This document shows, piece after piece, positions 36,165-46,925 of a DNA stretch of 56,390 nt. A model generated the notes under the pieces. The model saw only the letters and a program-made list of their open reading frames with translations, searched no databases and was not told the origin of the DNA. Source of the stretch: Pseudomonadota bacterium (GTDB lineage Bacteria; Pseudomonadota; Gammaproteobacteria; Xanthomonadales; Rhodanobacteraceae); NCBI GenBank assembly GCA_021827205.1, contig JAKAWV010000020.1, positions 1 through 56,390 of the forward strand, written 5' to 3'. Within the stretch, counting starts at the first letter, position 1. Each line of letters opens with the position of its first letter. The translations under genes and the position numbers were made by a program.

Positions 36165-37697
36165 ATGACGTTTCTTGAATATGCTCCAGCCCCCGAGTCC
36201 AAGGCCATCCTTAAACTGAAGCCTGAGTATGGACTGTTCATCGACGGAAAGTTCATCAGTGGCCATGGAAAGCCCTTTCAAACGATCTCTCCGTCAACCG
36301 AAGATCCCATCGCGACTATCTCGTGCGCGAATGAACAGGATGTGGACGTAGCTGTTTCTGCGGCCCGTCGCTCGTATGAACATATCTGGTCCAGGTTGAA
36401 TGGGGCTGTTCGCGGGAAATATCTGTTTCGCATCGCGCGACTAATTCAGGAACGATCTCGCGAATTGGCAGTAGCTGAGAGCTGGGATAACGGAAAGCCT
36501 ATCAAGGAGAGCCGTGACGTCGATATTCCGCTGGTAGCGGCATGGTTTTTCTACTACGCCGGATGGGCGGATAAGCTTGATTACGCCGGGCTCGGCGCAG
36601 ATCCGCAGCCATTTGGCGTCGCGGCGCAAGTGATTCCATGGAATTTCCCGCTGTTGATGTTAGCATGGAAAATTGCTCCTGCACTTGCCGCTGGAAACAC
36701 GGTCGTTCTTAAGCCGGCGGAGACAACACCGCTGACCGCTCTCTTATTCGCGGAAATCTTGGAACAAGCGGATATGCCTCCTGGCGTTGTGAATATTATC
36801 ACTGGTGCCGGAGAGACAGGACGCCTGTTGGTCAATCATCCAGATGTCAATAAAGTAGCTTTTACCGGCTCTACAGCTGTCGGTCGGGAAATTGCGCGTG
36901 CTGTCTCTGGCACACATAAGAAACTGACTTTAGAACTGGGCGGTAAAGGTGCCAATATTGTCTTTGAGGACGCTCCGATCGATCAGGCGGTCGAAGGCAT
37001 TGTTAACGGTATTTTCTTCAATCAGGGGCACGTATGTTGCGCCGGTAGTCGATTGATCGTGCAGGAAAGTATTCATGATGACTTGATCGAACGCCTTAAA
37101 AGTCGGCTGTCAACATTACGCTTGGGCGATCCGCTTGATAAGAACACGGACATCGGGGCGATAAATTCGCCTGCGCAGTTAGAACGGATCAAGGCGCTGT
37201 CCTCGGCCGGTGAAGTCGAAGGTGCCACACGTTGGAGCGCTGATTGCGTGATGCCGGCAAAAGGCTTCTGGTTTCCACCGACAATCTTTACGAATGTCTC
37301 AACCAGCCATAGCGTCGCCCGCGATGAAATTTTTGGCCCAGTGCTTTCTGTCTTGACTTTCCGCACTCCAGCAGAGGCCATTGCTAAAGCGAACAACACG
37401 CCTTACGGTCTATCGGCCGGAATTTGGACGGACAAGGGCAGCAGAATCCTGGCTGTTGCTGATGAATTGAGAGCAGGGGTGGTTTGGGCAAATACGTTCA
37501 ACCGTTTTGATCCGTCCAGTCCGTTCGGGGGATACAAGGAATCTGGTTACGGCCGCGAAGGCGGTCGACATGGATTGCTGGCGTACCTGAAATCAGGCGC
37601 GCCAGCCACTTTTAAGCGCTCCGAGAAGCAAGTGCCCACGAGTGCCTCTCCTGTGAAAGCAATTCGGCGATCGCGCATGACGAAGAGGGTGGTGTGA
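36165..37697 (+). CDS. Aldehyde dehydrogenase, ALDH16-like catalytic half
   Basis: A protein of 510 residues with a complete ALDH core: [32 protein letters not shown], the general-base Glu in TLELGGKGANIVF and the catalytic Cys291/Cys292 in FNQGHVCCAGSRL, plus EIFGPVLSVLTF. The ring/segment WYYAGWADKLDYAG-type sequence (WFFYYAGWADKLDY) is the ALDH16/deoC-linked subfamily mark. It starts 11 bases after deoC and ends 1 base before the next gene, which encodes a partner lacking the active site. Likely substrate is acetaldehyde from DeoC; inferred from context. Low GC like its neighbours. Confidence 0.9.
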   Translation: MTFLEYAPAPESKAILKLKPEYGLFIDGKFISGHGKPFQTISPSTEDPIATISCANEQDVDVAVSAARRSYEHIWSRLNGAVRGKYLFRIARLIQERSRELAVAESWDNGKPIKESRDVDIPLVAAWFFYYAGWADKLDYAGLGADPQPFGVAAQVIPWNFPLLMLAWKIAPALAAGNTVVLKPAETTPLTALLFAEILEQADMPPGVVNIITGAGETGRLLVNHPDVNKVAFTGSTAVGREIARAVSGTHKKLTLELGGKGANIVFEDAPIDQAVEGIVNGIFFNQGHVCCAGSRLIVQESIHDDLIERLKSRLSTLRLGDPLDKNTDIGAINSPAQLERIKALSSAGEVEGATRWSADCVMPAKGFWFPPTIFTNVSTSHSVARDEIFGPVLSVLTFRTPAEAIAKANNTPYGLSAGIWTDKGSRILAVADELRAGVVWANTFNRFDPSSPFGGYKESGYGREGGRHGLLAYLKSGAPATFKRSEKQVPTSASPVKAIRRSRMTKRVV

Positions 37698-37698
37698 A

Positions 37699-38559
37699 AT
37701 GAGCCATATGATGATTCCAAAGACTTACAAACTTTATATCAATGGAACATTTGTGCGTAGTGAATCCGGTCGATCCTATCAGGTGTTCGACAAAAACCAC
37801 GTATTCGTGGCAAACGTGGCGATGGCGTCGCGCAAAGACGCGCGTGATGCAGTTGTCGCAGCAAGATCCGCTTTTTCTTCCTGGTCAGGGGCGAGTGCCT
37901 ATAATCGGGGACAAGTGTTATATCGTATCGCGGAAATCTTGGAAGGTAGGCGCGAGCAGTTTATAGCGGAAATTCTTCAAGCCGAGGGCGGAGGCAGAGC
38001 GAATGCTGCATTGCAGGTAAACGAGACTATCGATACTTGGGTGTGGTATGCAGGCTGGGCTGACAAGTACGCGCAAGTAGCTGGAAACACGAATCCGGTA
38101 ACCGGTCCCTATTTCAATCTGTCAGTGACTGAGCCTACTGGTGTCGTGTCGGTCATTGCTCCCAAGCGGCCCTCTCTACTTGGATTCGCCAGTGCTGTTG
38201 CGCCAGTGTTGGTTTCCGGAAATACCGTGGTCGTCATTGCCAGCCAGCCACATCCATTACCCGCACTGAGTTTAAGTGAAGTATTGGCTACGAGTGACAT
38301 CCCTAAAGGTGCAGTCAATATTTTGTCTGGAAATCCCGCGGAGATTTCACCTTGGCTTGCATCTCACGCAGACATAAATGCTATTTATCTGATTGGCGCC
38401 GGTGATCTGAACTGGGCGGACCTGCAAGCTTCAGCTGCTGAGACGCTCAAGCGGGTTGTGCCGCCCGAAGCCGACAACGACATTGCGTCGCGCTCCCTTG
38501 AAAGAATACTGGCCTTCACTGAAATCAAAACAGTCTGGCACACTAAAAGTTTGAGTTAA
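37699..38559 (+). CDS. Pseudo-aldehyde dehydrogenase partner (ALDH16 C-terminal half-like)
   Basis: A protein of 286 residues, about 60% of a normal ALDH. It keeps the N-terminal part of the fold (LYINGTFVRSESGRSYQVFD, WVWYAGWADKYAQVAGN, TEPTGVVSVIAPKRPSLLGF, NTVVVIASQPHPLPAL) but has no catalytic Cys; indeed no Cys at all. The Glu motif ELGGK is absent too. Length and loss of the active site match the second domain of ALDH16 proteins, which are normally fused to the catalytic half; 510 plus 286 residues is about the length of the fused bacterial enzyme. It probably forms a structural complex with the upstream product. GAGGG precedes the ATG. Confidence 0.87.
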   Translation: MSHMMIPKTYKLYINGTFVRSESGRSYQVFDKNHVFVANVAMASRKDARDAVVAARSAFSSWSGASAYNRGQVLYRIAEILEGRREQFIAEILQAEGGGRANAALQVNETIDTWVWYAGWADKYAQVAGNTNPVTGPYFNLSVTEPTGVVSVIAPKRPSLLGFASAVAPVLVSGNTVVVIASQPHPLPALSLSEVLATSDIPKGAVNILSGNPAEISPWLASHADINAIYLIGAGDLNWADLQASAAETLKRVVPPEADNDIASRSLERILAFTEIKTVWHTKSLS

Positions 38560-38561
38560 CT

Positions 38562-38713
38562 AGCTTCCGCCAATGGCCTTGACCCTGGCATAGCGCTCTC
38601 TGCGCAGCCAGCATGTCACCCAACTCGCCCGGGATCGTATTCGCGAGCATGCGCGACTTGCGCATCGGGTGATCGCTCGGAACCCGATCCTTCACCGGCC
38701 CGTGCGAGAACAT
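38562..38713 (-). pseudogene. Remnant of a transposase N-terminus (IS5/IS1182-like)
   Basis: On the minus strand MFSHGPVKDRVPSDHPMRK resembles the start of IS5/IS1182-type transposases (F-Y---E-RVP-DHPLR). The frame then passes into deleted sequence without the catalytic part. It lies exactly at the junction between the low-GC deoC segment and the next, differently composed gene. Identification is by motif only. Confidence 0.4.
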
Positions 38714-38820
38714 CCCCCAACGGCTGCACGTCTGGACTGCACATCGCTTCCATGCCTTTTATGATCAGTGCCACTTGTGGCCACAGCGACAGCGCACTCG
38801 CGGAGTTTCTCGACAATCTG

Positions 38821-41610
38821 CTAGTCGTCGTCATTGGCCAGGTAATAACCCAATGGGGCATGATGTTGGCTTGCGTATGCCCTCAGATAGCGCATGGTCC
38901 GCACGTAGCTCTGATAGCCTTTGCTGGCCGTCCATTCCTGCCGCATTTGCTCGGGTCCGGCAATCTTCAGCAAGCTGGTGGGTGTGTAATGCTGCGTCAC
39001 GGCGGGCAGCGCGGAATCGCCGCGCAGGTGCGCCCGCAGCCAAGCAGCGCTGAGGGGCTGCCCGCTGGCGCCCGCTATGCGACGCAACAACTTGCCGTCC
39101 GGACAGGCTCCGCGATTGAACGCAAGCGGCACTTGCTGCGCATGCACCGGCACGGACGCATCATCCGGATGCCGTCGCCAGATCCCGCGGATCACTGCGG
39201 CATTGCTATCCCATTGTGACATCGGTGGCAGGCCGAGAACTGCCTCCACGGTGCGGATCAGATTCACCTGCGAGTAGCGCGTGGTGACCTGGGTTTGACG
39301 CACCCAGGGACCGAGTGCGACCGCGAAAGTGCGATGGGCATTAATGTGATCGGCGCCCGACTGGGCATCGTCCTCGGTAACGAAGACCAGCATGTGCTGC
39401 CACTGCGGTGTGGTGCTCAGGTAGTGAATGATGCGAGCGGTGGCCAGGTCGTTGTTGGCGACGTAGTAGTCCGGGGTGTAGTAGCAGGGACTACGTCCAG
39501 CGGTATGGTCGTCAGGCAGCCAGATGTAGAGAAAGTGTGGCAACTTGCCCGTATGCTGACGCATCCAGTCGATGGCCACGCGGGCCCGCTGCGTATCGAG
39601 AATCATCCGGTCCCAACCGGGGAAACCGACCGCCAGATGCGCCTGCATCGCAGTGGAAATGGCGCCATCCTCGGTACGCGAGACAAACTCGCCAAAGTCC
39701 TCAAAGCTGACCCCGTGACGAAGCAGGTCGTTGAACAGATAGAGCCGCTCGGGATAGGCGATCCACGGATTGGTCCACTTGCCCAGAACCGACAGATCGG
39801 TGTAGATCGCGTAGGGGTTGGCCTTGCCTCCGGGGATGCCGCCGGTACCGGTACTCAGCGAGGTTGGCACCAGCGACTGCGTCCAGCCGGGGTTGGGCAA
39901 CAATCCGCGATTGGAGTAATACTGCGGCCAGGTGCGCTGGACAAAATCGGAATCCGAAGCACCGGTGACCCACTGGTGGGCTTGGGCGGTGACTTCACCG
40001 TCGGCATAAAAATTGTCGAACAGTGCGTCGTGCCGTGCCCACGAGAACAGGTTGGGCAATTCGCGCGGTCCGTAAAGGGCCAGTTTGCGATCAGCCCAGT
40101 GGCCTGCCGGCGCAAAGTCGCCAAGATCCTCGTCGAAAGTCTTGTTCTCACGCAGGATGAAGACCACGTAATGGATGTGCTTGCGCAGATACGCTGTCGT
40201 CGTTCGGTTGTCGCGAGCCAGCGCGATGCGGTGAGCCTTGTCGAAACCGTTATCGGCCAAGGCCACGGTGGTCAGGCGTGGCAGATCGCGGTCGATGCGC
40301 GCATAGCTCAACCGTTGCAGCACCCCGTGCATCATGTTGCCCACCCACTGGTGCCTGAGATTGGGTCCGCTGCCGAGACCCTTGGCGGCGGTGACGTAAA
40401 GCGCATCGGGACCAGCCGCCAGACTGGTCGGATACCAAGCGGTGGGGATCAGACCAAGTTGCCGACCGCTGTGCAGATCGAACACGGCAATGTCATCGTT
40501 ACCGGCATTGGCAACGTAGAGTCGTCCGGCATGCACGGCCAGCGCGTCGGGATAGCTGCCTGGCGGCGCGCCGGTCCAAGGCTCGTCATCAAAAGTGCGC
40601 ACGACTTTCCGGGTGCGCGCATCGACCTCCACGGCCTCATCGAGATTGGAAGCCGTAAACACTACCCGCGAGCTGTCCGGCAAGGTAACCAGCGCGGTCG
40701 GATGGATGCCCGGGTCCGGATTGTCCGGGCCAGTGGCCGGACCGAGGCAAATCCGGCCCAGCGGCTTGAGATTGCGTGCATCCAGTACGGTGGTTCCGCA
40801 GCCACCCCAGTCACTGACTACCAACAGACGGCCATGATCGGTAAGCACCGGAGCAAAGGGATAAGACCCCGCATTCGCATACTGGATCGCACCGGTCTTC
40901 AAATCGATTCGGGCCACGGTATTACTGAGTAGACCGGTGACGTAAGCATGCAGGCCTTCGCGATCGATCGTCACGCCATCCGGGTAGAAGCGATAGGCGC
41001 GACCCCGCGAGCCTTGGTACCGGTATGGATACTGCGTTTTAGGAAACGGATGGAAGGCCAGCCAATAGCGCCGCAGCACCTGCATACCGTTGGGCGCTGG
41101 CTGCAGGGCAACGAGCACGTCGCTGCTGCCGCCCGCCGCGTACAGGCGTCCGTCTGCGCCCGCCGCCAGACCCTGGAAGAAGTTCTGCCGTCCGATGCGG
41201 GTTACGTGTGCCGCGACTTCAGTGGCTTTCGCAACCACCCTGCCTTTGAACCCCTGTACCTGGGCCAGCCTGTGCAGGTCACGGGCGTCATAGCTTGTCA
41301 CCGTCTGGATGCGGGTCGCTCCGTTGGCGAGGACATCAACCATCCCCTGATCGACCACCACGGCGGTAGCGAAGTTGGGGGTTCCTGCGAGCAGCCCGAC
41401 CGGACTGATCCGGCGCCCGGTGGCGATGACATGGGTGATTGCCGGCAGATCGGCCAGCCGACCGTGCAAGACCTTATCAACAGCGATCTCCGGAACGCCG
41501 CTCTGCGCATGGCGAACCCCGGGGGTGGCAGAAACCGCCGGACCGCAGACCAGAAGAAAAACCACGCCGCCAGCAAGACGGCACCATGACCACCAGGAGA
41601 AACGAACCAT
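38821..41610 (-). CDS. Secreted bifunctional YncE-like beta-propeller / alkaline phosphatase-superfamily phosphoesterase
   Basis: A protein of 929 residues from ATG 41610, chosen because a signal peptide follows at once (WCRLAGGVVFLLVCGPAVSA); the longer frame to 41685 is possible. The first half (about 60-450) is a YVTN/YncE-type propeller with repeats such as AVHAGRLYVANAGNDDIAVFDL. The second half, from about residue 478, is a PF04185-type phosphoesterase starting HYVVFILRENKTFDEDLG, with DNFYADGEVTAQAHQW and FVTEDDAQSGADHINAHRT. It is expected to be periplasmic or exported and to hydrolyse phosphate esters. In this island it could release nucleosides from nucleotides, which is only an inference from context. 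Confidence 0.87.
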   Translation of the reverse strand: MVRFSWWSWCRLAGGVVFLLVCGPAVSATPGVRHAQSGVPEIAVDKVLHGRLADLPAITHVIATGRRISPVGLLAGTPNFATAVVVDQGMVDVLANGATRIQTVTSYDARDLHRLAQVQGFKGRVVAKATEVAAHVTRIGRQNFFQGLAAGADGRLYAAGGSSDVLVALQPAPNGMQVLRRYWLAFHPFPKTQYPYRYQGSRGRAYRFYPDGVTIDREGLHAYVTGLLSNTVARIDLKTGAIQYANAGSYPFAPVLTDHGRLLVVSDWGGCGTTVLDARNLKPLGRICLGPATGPDNPDPGIHPTALVTLPDSSRVVFTASNLDEAVEVDARTRKVVRTFDDEPWTGAPPGSYPDALAVHAGRLYVANAGNDDIAVFDLHSGRQLGLIPTAWYPTSLAAGPDALYVTAAKGLGSGPNLRHQWVGNMMHGVLQRLSYARIDRDLPRLTTVALADNGFDKAHRIALARDNRTTTAYLRKHIHYVVFILRENKTFDEDLGDFAPAGHWADRKLALYGPRELPNLFSWARHDALFDNFYADGEVTAQAHQWVTGASDSDFVQRTWPQYYSNRGLLPNPGWTQSLVPTSLSTGTGGIPGGKANPYAIYTDLSVLGKWTNPWIAYPERLYLFNDLLRHGVSFEDFGEFVSRTEDGAISTAMQAHLAVGFPGWDRMILDTQRARVAIDWMRQHTGKLPHFLYIWLPDDHTAGRSPCYYTPDYYVANNDLATARIIHYLSTTPQWQHMLVFVTEDDAQSGADHINAHRTFAVALGPWVRQTQVTTRYSQVNLIRTVEAVLGLPPMSQWDSNAAVIRGIWRRHPDDASVPVHAQQVPLAFNRGACPDGKLLRRIAGASGQPLSAAWLRAHLRGDSALPAVTQHYTPTSLLKIAGPEQMRQEWTASKGYQSYVRTMRYLRAYASQHHAPLGYYLANDDD

Positions 41611-42113
41611 GCGAAACCATCCGCAAGTATGGGAACGGGAAATCGAGGCGTATTCCGATCGGATCCGAATGCCCCGCCGCTCCATATGATTTTAAGCCGC
41701 GTTGCGACGATAAAGCAACGTAAGTAACGGGCTGGACGCACCCAGCCACTCGTATCGGCATTAGATGTGCCAAGGTCGGAGACGTGTTTGCGCGCATCGA
41801 CCCGTTCCGCAAGGGCCAGTAGCTGTATTGCATGGACTCGATAGGCTTGGCGCGCCCCATGGTCATGATCGGCCTGATCAACAACTGCAGTAGATGCACA
41901 CGGCGGATGACATCAAAGTTTGGAGTTTCCTTGTTGAGATTCGATGCGAGACCGACATGGGATGCGCCCTGCTGAGCTCACTCTCATCCACGGCGCAGTC
42001 GAGTCGCGCTGCTCGCGATGTTGTCCGCTACCCCACTCCGTTCGCATGCGGCATAATGGCTACCTCCTGCGAGTAGCTGCGGCTTGCGGGCTATGCTGCA
42101 CCGGAGGCTATCG
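41611..42113 (+). other. Intergenic region between phosphoesterase and permease
   Basis: About 500 bases with no recognisable protein on either strand. It holds the divergent promoter space for the phosphoesterase (minus) and permease (plus). A tight ribosome site, CCGGAGG at 42101-42107, serves the permease. Broken frames around 41780-41890 may be mobile-element debris but could not be assigned. Confidence 0.4.
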
Positions 42114-43094
42114 ATGTTTGTTCCTTCTACCTTTGCTGTCGCGCTGCTGATGACGATTCTGAGCACGATCTGCTGGGGCTCGTTCGCGAATACGTTCAAG
42201 GGCACGCGGAACTATCGATTCGAGCTGTACTACTGGGATTATGCGCTGGGAATCTTTTTGATCGCGCTGGTGCTGGCGTTCACGATGGGCAGCTATGCGG
42301 GTGGGCCAAAGGCATTTCTTGCGAATGTGCACTCGGCCGATGATGTGAATCTGCTGTATGCGGCGCTGGGCGGGTTCATATTCAATATTGCGAATGTGCT
42401 GCTGATCGCGGGGATTGAGATCGTCGGGCTGGCCGTGGCGTTTCCGATCTCGATTGGAATTGCGTTGGTGGAAGGCGTGGTGCTGAGTTATGCGCTGCAG
42501 CCGCGCGGTAATGCGACGCTGCTGGGTCTGGGCGTGCTGATGGCCGTGGTGGCCGTGGTGCTGGTGGGAAAAGCGTATGGGGCGCTGCGCTCGGGCGCGA
42601 AGGCGGTGTCGCGGAAGGGCGTGGTGGTGTGCGTGGTGTCGGGATTGTTGATGGGAATCTTTGCGCCGTTTGTGACGCGCGCAATGACCCATGGGCACAC
42701 GCTGACACCGTATACGACCGCGGTCTATTTGACGTTTGGCGCGTTCGTGTGCTGCTTCTTTTTCAACACGATGTTGATGCGGAGGCCGATTGTCGGCAGC
42801 CCGGTGGCGGCAGGGGACTACTTTCGCGCGCCGGCTCGATATCATGCGCTAGGCCTGCTGGGCGGAGCGATCTGGGGGCTTGGAACGGTGTTTAATTTTG
42901 TAGCCGCGAGCCTGGTGGGTGTGGCGATCTCATATGCGATCGGGCAGGCGTCGCCGATGGTGGCGTGTTTGTGGGGGGTGTTCGTTTGGAAGGAATTTCG
43001 TGGAGCAAATGCGCGCGCGAAAGGGTATCTTGCAGCGATGTTTGTTTCGTATCTGATGGCGCTGGTGCTGATTGCACGCGCTTATGCTGGGTAG
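42114..43094 (+). CDS. DMT/GRP-type sugar permease (RhaT-like, ten membrane helices)
   Basis: A protein of 326 residues with about ten membrane helices and almost no loops. The start MFVPSTFAVALLMTILSTIC, then WGSFANTFK, is typical of the RhaT/GlcU group of sugar:H+ symporters; GLAVAFPISIGIALVEG and ISYAIGQASPMVACLWGVFVWKEF are further family marks. It is followed 14 bases later by a ribokinase-family gene, so uptake and phosphorylation of one pentose are likely coupled. In this island ribose or deoxyribose is the natural guess. Codon use differs from the host: G-ending codons (GCG, GGG, GTG, CTG) dominate, as in Acidobacteria. Confidence 0.85.
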   Translation: MFVPSTFAVALLMTILSTICWGSFANTFKGTRNYRFELYYWDYALGIFLIALVLAFTMGSYAGGPKAFLANVHSADDVNLLYAALGGFIFNIANVLLIAGIEIVGLAVAFPISIGIALVEGVVLSYALQPRGNATLLGLGVLMAVVAVVLVGKAYGALRSGAKAVSRKGVVVCVVSGLLMGIFAPFVTRAMTHGHTLTPYTTAVYLTFGAFVCCFFFNTMLMRRPIVGSPVAAGDYFRAPARYHALGLLGGAIWGLGTVFNFVAASLVGVAISYAIGQASPMVACLWGVFVWKEFRGANARAKGYLAAMFVSYLMALVLIARAYAG

Positions 43095-43108
43095 TTTGGA
43101 CGAGAGAA

Positions 43109-44047
43109 ATGGACCGAATGGGAAAAAAGAAGATCGTGGTGCTGGGAAGCTATGTGGCCGATGTGGCGTTTCGTGCGGCACGTCTGCCGACGTGGGGCGA
43201 GACGCTGATGGGCAGCGGCTTTGCGCTGGGGCCGGGAGGCAAGGGGTCGAACCAGGCGGTGGCGGCGGCGCGCGCGGGCGCGTCGGTGCAGATGATCTCG
43301 CGGCTGGGCGACGATGCGTTTGGGAGGCTGGCGCGCGAGACGTGGGCGGCGGATGGGATCGATGCGTCGCTGGTGGGGAGCTGCGATGTGGCGACGGGTG
43401 CGGCGGCGATTTTGATCGATGAGGCGCGTGGGGAGAACGCGATTATCGTGGTGCCGGGGGCGTGCTTTACGCTGACGGCGGCGGATGTGGATGCTGCGGG
43501 CGGGGCAATTCGGTCGGCGGGGGTGTTGCTGACGCAGTTGGAGTTGCCGCTGGGGACGGTGGAGCGCGGGCTGCGGCTGGCGCGTTCGGCTGGCGCGCTG
43601 ACGATCTTGAATCCGGCGCCGGCGCAGGCGCTGGGCGATGAGATGTTGGGGCTGGTGGATTTTCTGATTCCGAATGAGAGCGAGGCCGCGCTGCTGACAG
43701 GGCAGCCGGTGGAGAGCGTGGCTCAGGCGGAGAGCGCGGCCCGGGCGCTGCAGCGGCGGGGGGCTCGGTGCGTGATTGTGACGCTGGGAGCGCGGGGTGC
43801 GCTGATGTGCGCGGAGGGCGCGGAGGCGTTGCTGGTGGGGGCGTTCAATGCGGGGGCGGTGGTGGAGACGACCGGTGCGGGCGATGCGTTTTGCGGAGGG
43901 TTTGCGGCGGCGCTGAGCGAGGGGCGGTCGGCGTTAGAGGCGGTGCGGTTTGGGTGTGCGACGGCGGGGATCTCGGTGACGCGCGCAGGGACCGCGCCAT
44001 CGATGCCGCGGCGGGAGGAGATTGAGGCACTGCTGGGCGTTGGATAG
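43109..44047 (+). CDS. Ribokinase-family (PfkB) sugar kinase
   Basis: A protein of 312 residues. PfkB motifs are complete: sugar-binding GSYVADVAFRAARLP and GPGGKGSNQAVAAARAGA, then NPAPAQALGDEM, LIPNESEAALLTG and the catalytic TTGAGDAFCGGFAAAL with the Asp base. Alternative start MGKKK at 43118. It phosphorylates a pentose at the 5-position with ATP; ribokinase and deoxyribokinase (DeoK) cannot be separated by eye. A deoxyribokinase would make exactly the substrate of the DeoC encoded 7 kb to the left. It shares the G-ending codon bias of the permease, so the two were probably acquired together. Confidence 0.9.
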   Translation: MDRMGKKKIVVLGSYVADVAFRAARLPTWGETLMGSGFALGPGGKGSNQAVAAARAGASVQMISRLGDDAFGRLARETWAADGIDASLVGSCDVATGAAAILIDEARGENAIIVVPGACFTLTAADVDAAGGAIRSAGVLLTQLELPLGTVERGLRLARSAGALTILNPAPAQALGDEMLGLVDFLIPNESEAALLTGQPVESVAQAESAARALQRRGARCVIVTLGARGALMCAEGAEALLVGAFNAGAVVETTGAGDAFCGGFAAALSEGRSALEAVRFGCATAGISVTRAGTAPSMPRREEIEALLGVG

Positions 44048-44148
44048 ATATAGGATTGCGGGTGGGAGTCCGGTCTTGCGCGGCTGGCACTCCAAGTCTT
44101 GCGGAAGGCAGTTCACCGCCGCGCTCGGTATCCCCGCGCCGAAATCGC

Positions 44149-44340
44149 GACCTCGGGCGCTTTGAGCGCCCCTGCCAGTTGATGGCCTGGCTCGGCATGA
44201 CGCCTAGCCTGCGAATACAGCTCCGCCGGTAACCGCCGTCAGGGCATCACCAAGACCGGCAACGGCCATGCTGCAGAGGCCCGCGGTAGCGTGGCGATGG
44301 AAGCCATGCCAACCATGTCCGAAGCTGTTCGGCCTGCACC
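44149..44340 (+). pseudogene. IS110-family transposase fragment, frameshifted
   Basis: Frame one reads DLGRFERPCQLMAWLGMTPS (44149-44208); a frameshift near 44206 leads to CEYSSAGNRRQGITKTGNGH. Together they match the conserved C-terminal stretch of IS110/IS116 transposases (R-F--P-QLMA-LGL-PSE-SSG--RRQGGITKTGN-H). Nothing else of the element remains. It marks the junction between the ribokinase segment and the pyrimidine operon. The remaining bases 44048-44429 hold no gene. Confidence 0.8.
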
Positions 44341-44429
44341 ACAGGCCGGATACAAGACTGCAGCCCAACCTGCCCCAGCACGCACCGAAATCACTCGATC
44401 TCCTGGGGGCGGCCATATATAAGTTTTCA

Positions 44430-45296
44430 CTAATCTACAGCGGTCAGGCGGCTATACAGCTCGGGTCTGCGGTCACGGAAAAACTGCCAGCGGTTGCGGA
44501 TCTCGGCCACCATGTCCATGTCCATCTCGTGCACGAGCAGCTCGTCCTTGTCGCGGCTCGCGATCGCCTCGATCTGGCCACGCGGATTGACGAAGTAGCT
44601 TTGACCGTAGAACTCGCCGATATCCCACGGCTGCTCCCGGCCGACGCGGTTGATCGCCCCGATCCAACAGCCATTTGCCGCCGCCGATGCCGGCTGCTCC
44701 AGTTTCCACAGATATTCCGACAGTCCCGCGACCGTCGCCGACGGATTGACGATGTACTCCGCGCCGTTCAGCGCCAGCGCGCGCCAGCCCTCGGGGAAGT
44801 GGCGGTCGTAGCAGATGTACACGCCGAGTTTGCAGTAGCGCGTCTTGAATACCGGCCAGTCCGAGGCGCCCGGCCTGAAGAAGAACTTCTCCCAGAATCC
44901 CGCCACCTGCGGAATGTGCGTCTTGCGGTACTTGCCGAGATAACTGCCGTCGGCGTCGATTATCGCCGCCGTGTTGTAATAGACGCCGGCCACGGGGTCA
45001 GCCTCGTAGATCGGCACCACGATCACCATCCCGTACTTCTTCGCGTAGGCCTGCATCTCCTCGGTGGTCGGCCCCGGTATGGACTCGGCGGCGGCGTACC
45101 ACTTGACGTCCTGGCTGGGACAGAAATAGGGCTGAGTGAAGACCTCCTGGAAGCAAAGCACCTGAACGCCACGCGCGCCCGCCTGCTCGATGAGCGGGCG
45201 GTGTGCTGCCAGCATGGCTTCGCGGATCCTCGCCGGCGATTCGGTAGTATCCGCCTTCAGCGCCATCTGTATCAGACCACCACGCAGCTTTGCCAT
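44430..45296 (-). CDS. pydC: Beta-ureidopropionase (N-carbamoyl-beta-alanine amidohydrolase)
   Basis: A protein of 288 residues of the nitrilase superfamily: Glu in LCFQEVFTQPYFCP, Lys in GKYRKTHIPQ and Cys in VYICYDRHFPEGWRALAL. The second half contains NGCWIGAINRVGREQPW, as in ureidopropionases and N-carbamoylputrescine amidases. It hydrolyses N-carbamoyl-beta-alanine (or the 2-methyl form from thymine) to beta-alanine (3-aminoisobutyrate), CO2 and ammonia. GGGAGATG precedes the ATG. It is the last gene of the minus-strand pyrimidine operon, 85 bases after dihydropyrimidinase. Genomic context decides the call between the two related substrates. Confidence 0.9.
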   Translation of the reverse strand: MAKLRGGLIQMALKADTTESPARIREAMLAAHRPLIEQAGARGVQVLCFQEVFTQPYFCPSQDVKWYAAAESIPGPTTEEMQAYAKKYGMVIVVPIYEADPVAGVYYNTAAIIDADGSYLGKYRKTHIPQVAGFWEKFFFRPGASDWPVFKTRYCKLGVYICYDRHFPEGWRALALNGAEYIVNPSATVAGLSEYLWKLEQPASAAANGCWIGAINRVGREQPWDIGEFYGQSYFVNPRGQIEAIASRDKDELLVHEMDMDMVAEIRNRWQFFRDRRPELYSRLTAVD

Positions 45297-45381
45297 TGTG
45301 CATCTCCCGGAGTGATATGTCTTCGCAACCTCGTCCGCCGCCCGGAGCAGAACTCCCCGGCGGCTCTCGTCCGCGCAGCCA

Positions 45382-46854
<1,473 letters not shown>

Positions 46855-46925
46855 TCAATGACGAGCCGCCGGCCGGCTCTGCGCCGCTCGCGCCCCGCCG
46901 TCAAAGTCATGGTCTGTGGCCGCAC

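Noticed and set aside
39295-40932. 545-codon plus-strand frame opposite the phosphoesterase
   Set aside because: Shadow frame; the minus strand has signal peptide, propeller repeats and phosphoesterase motifs.
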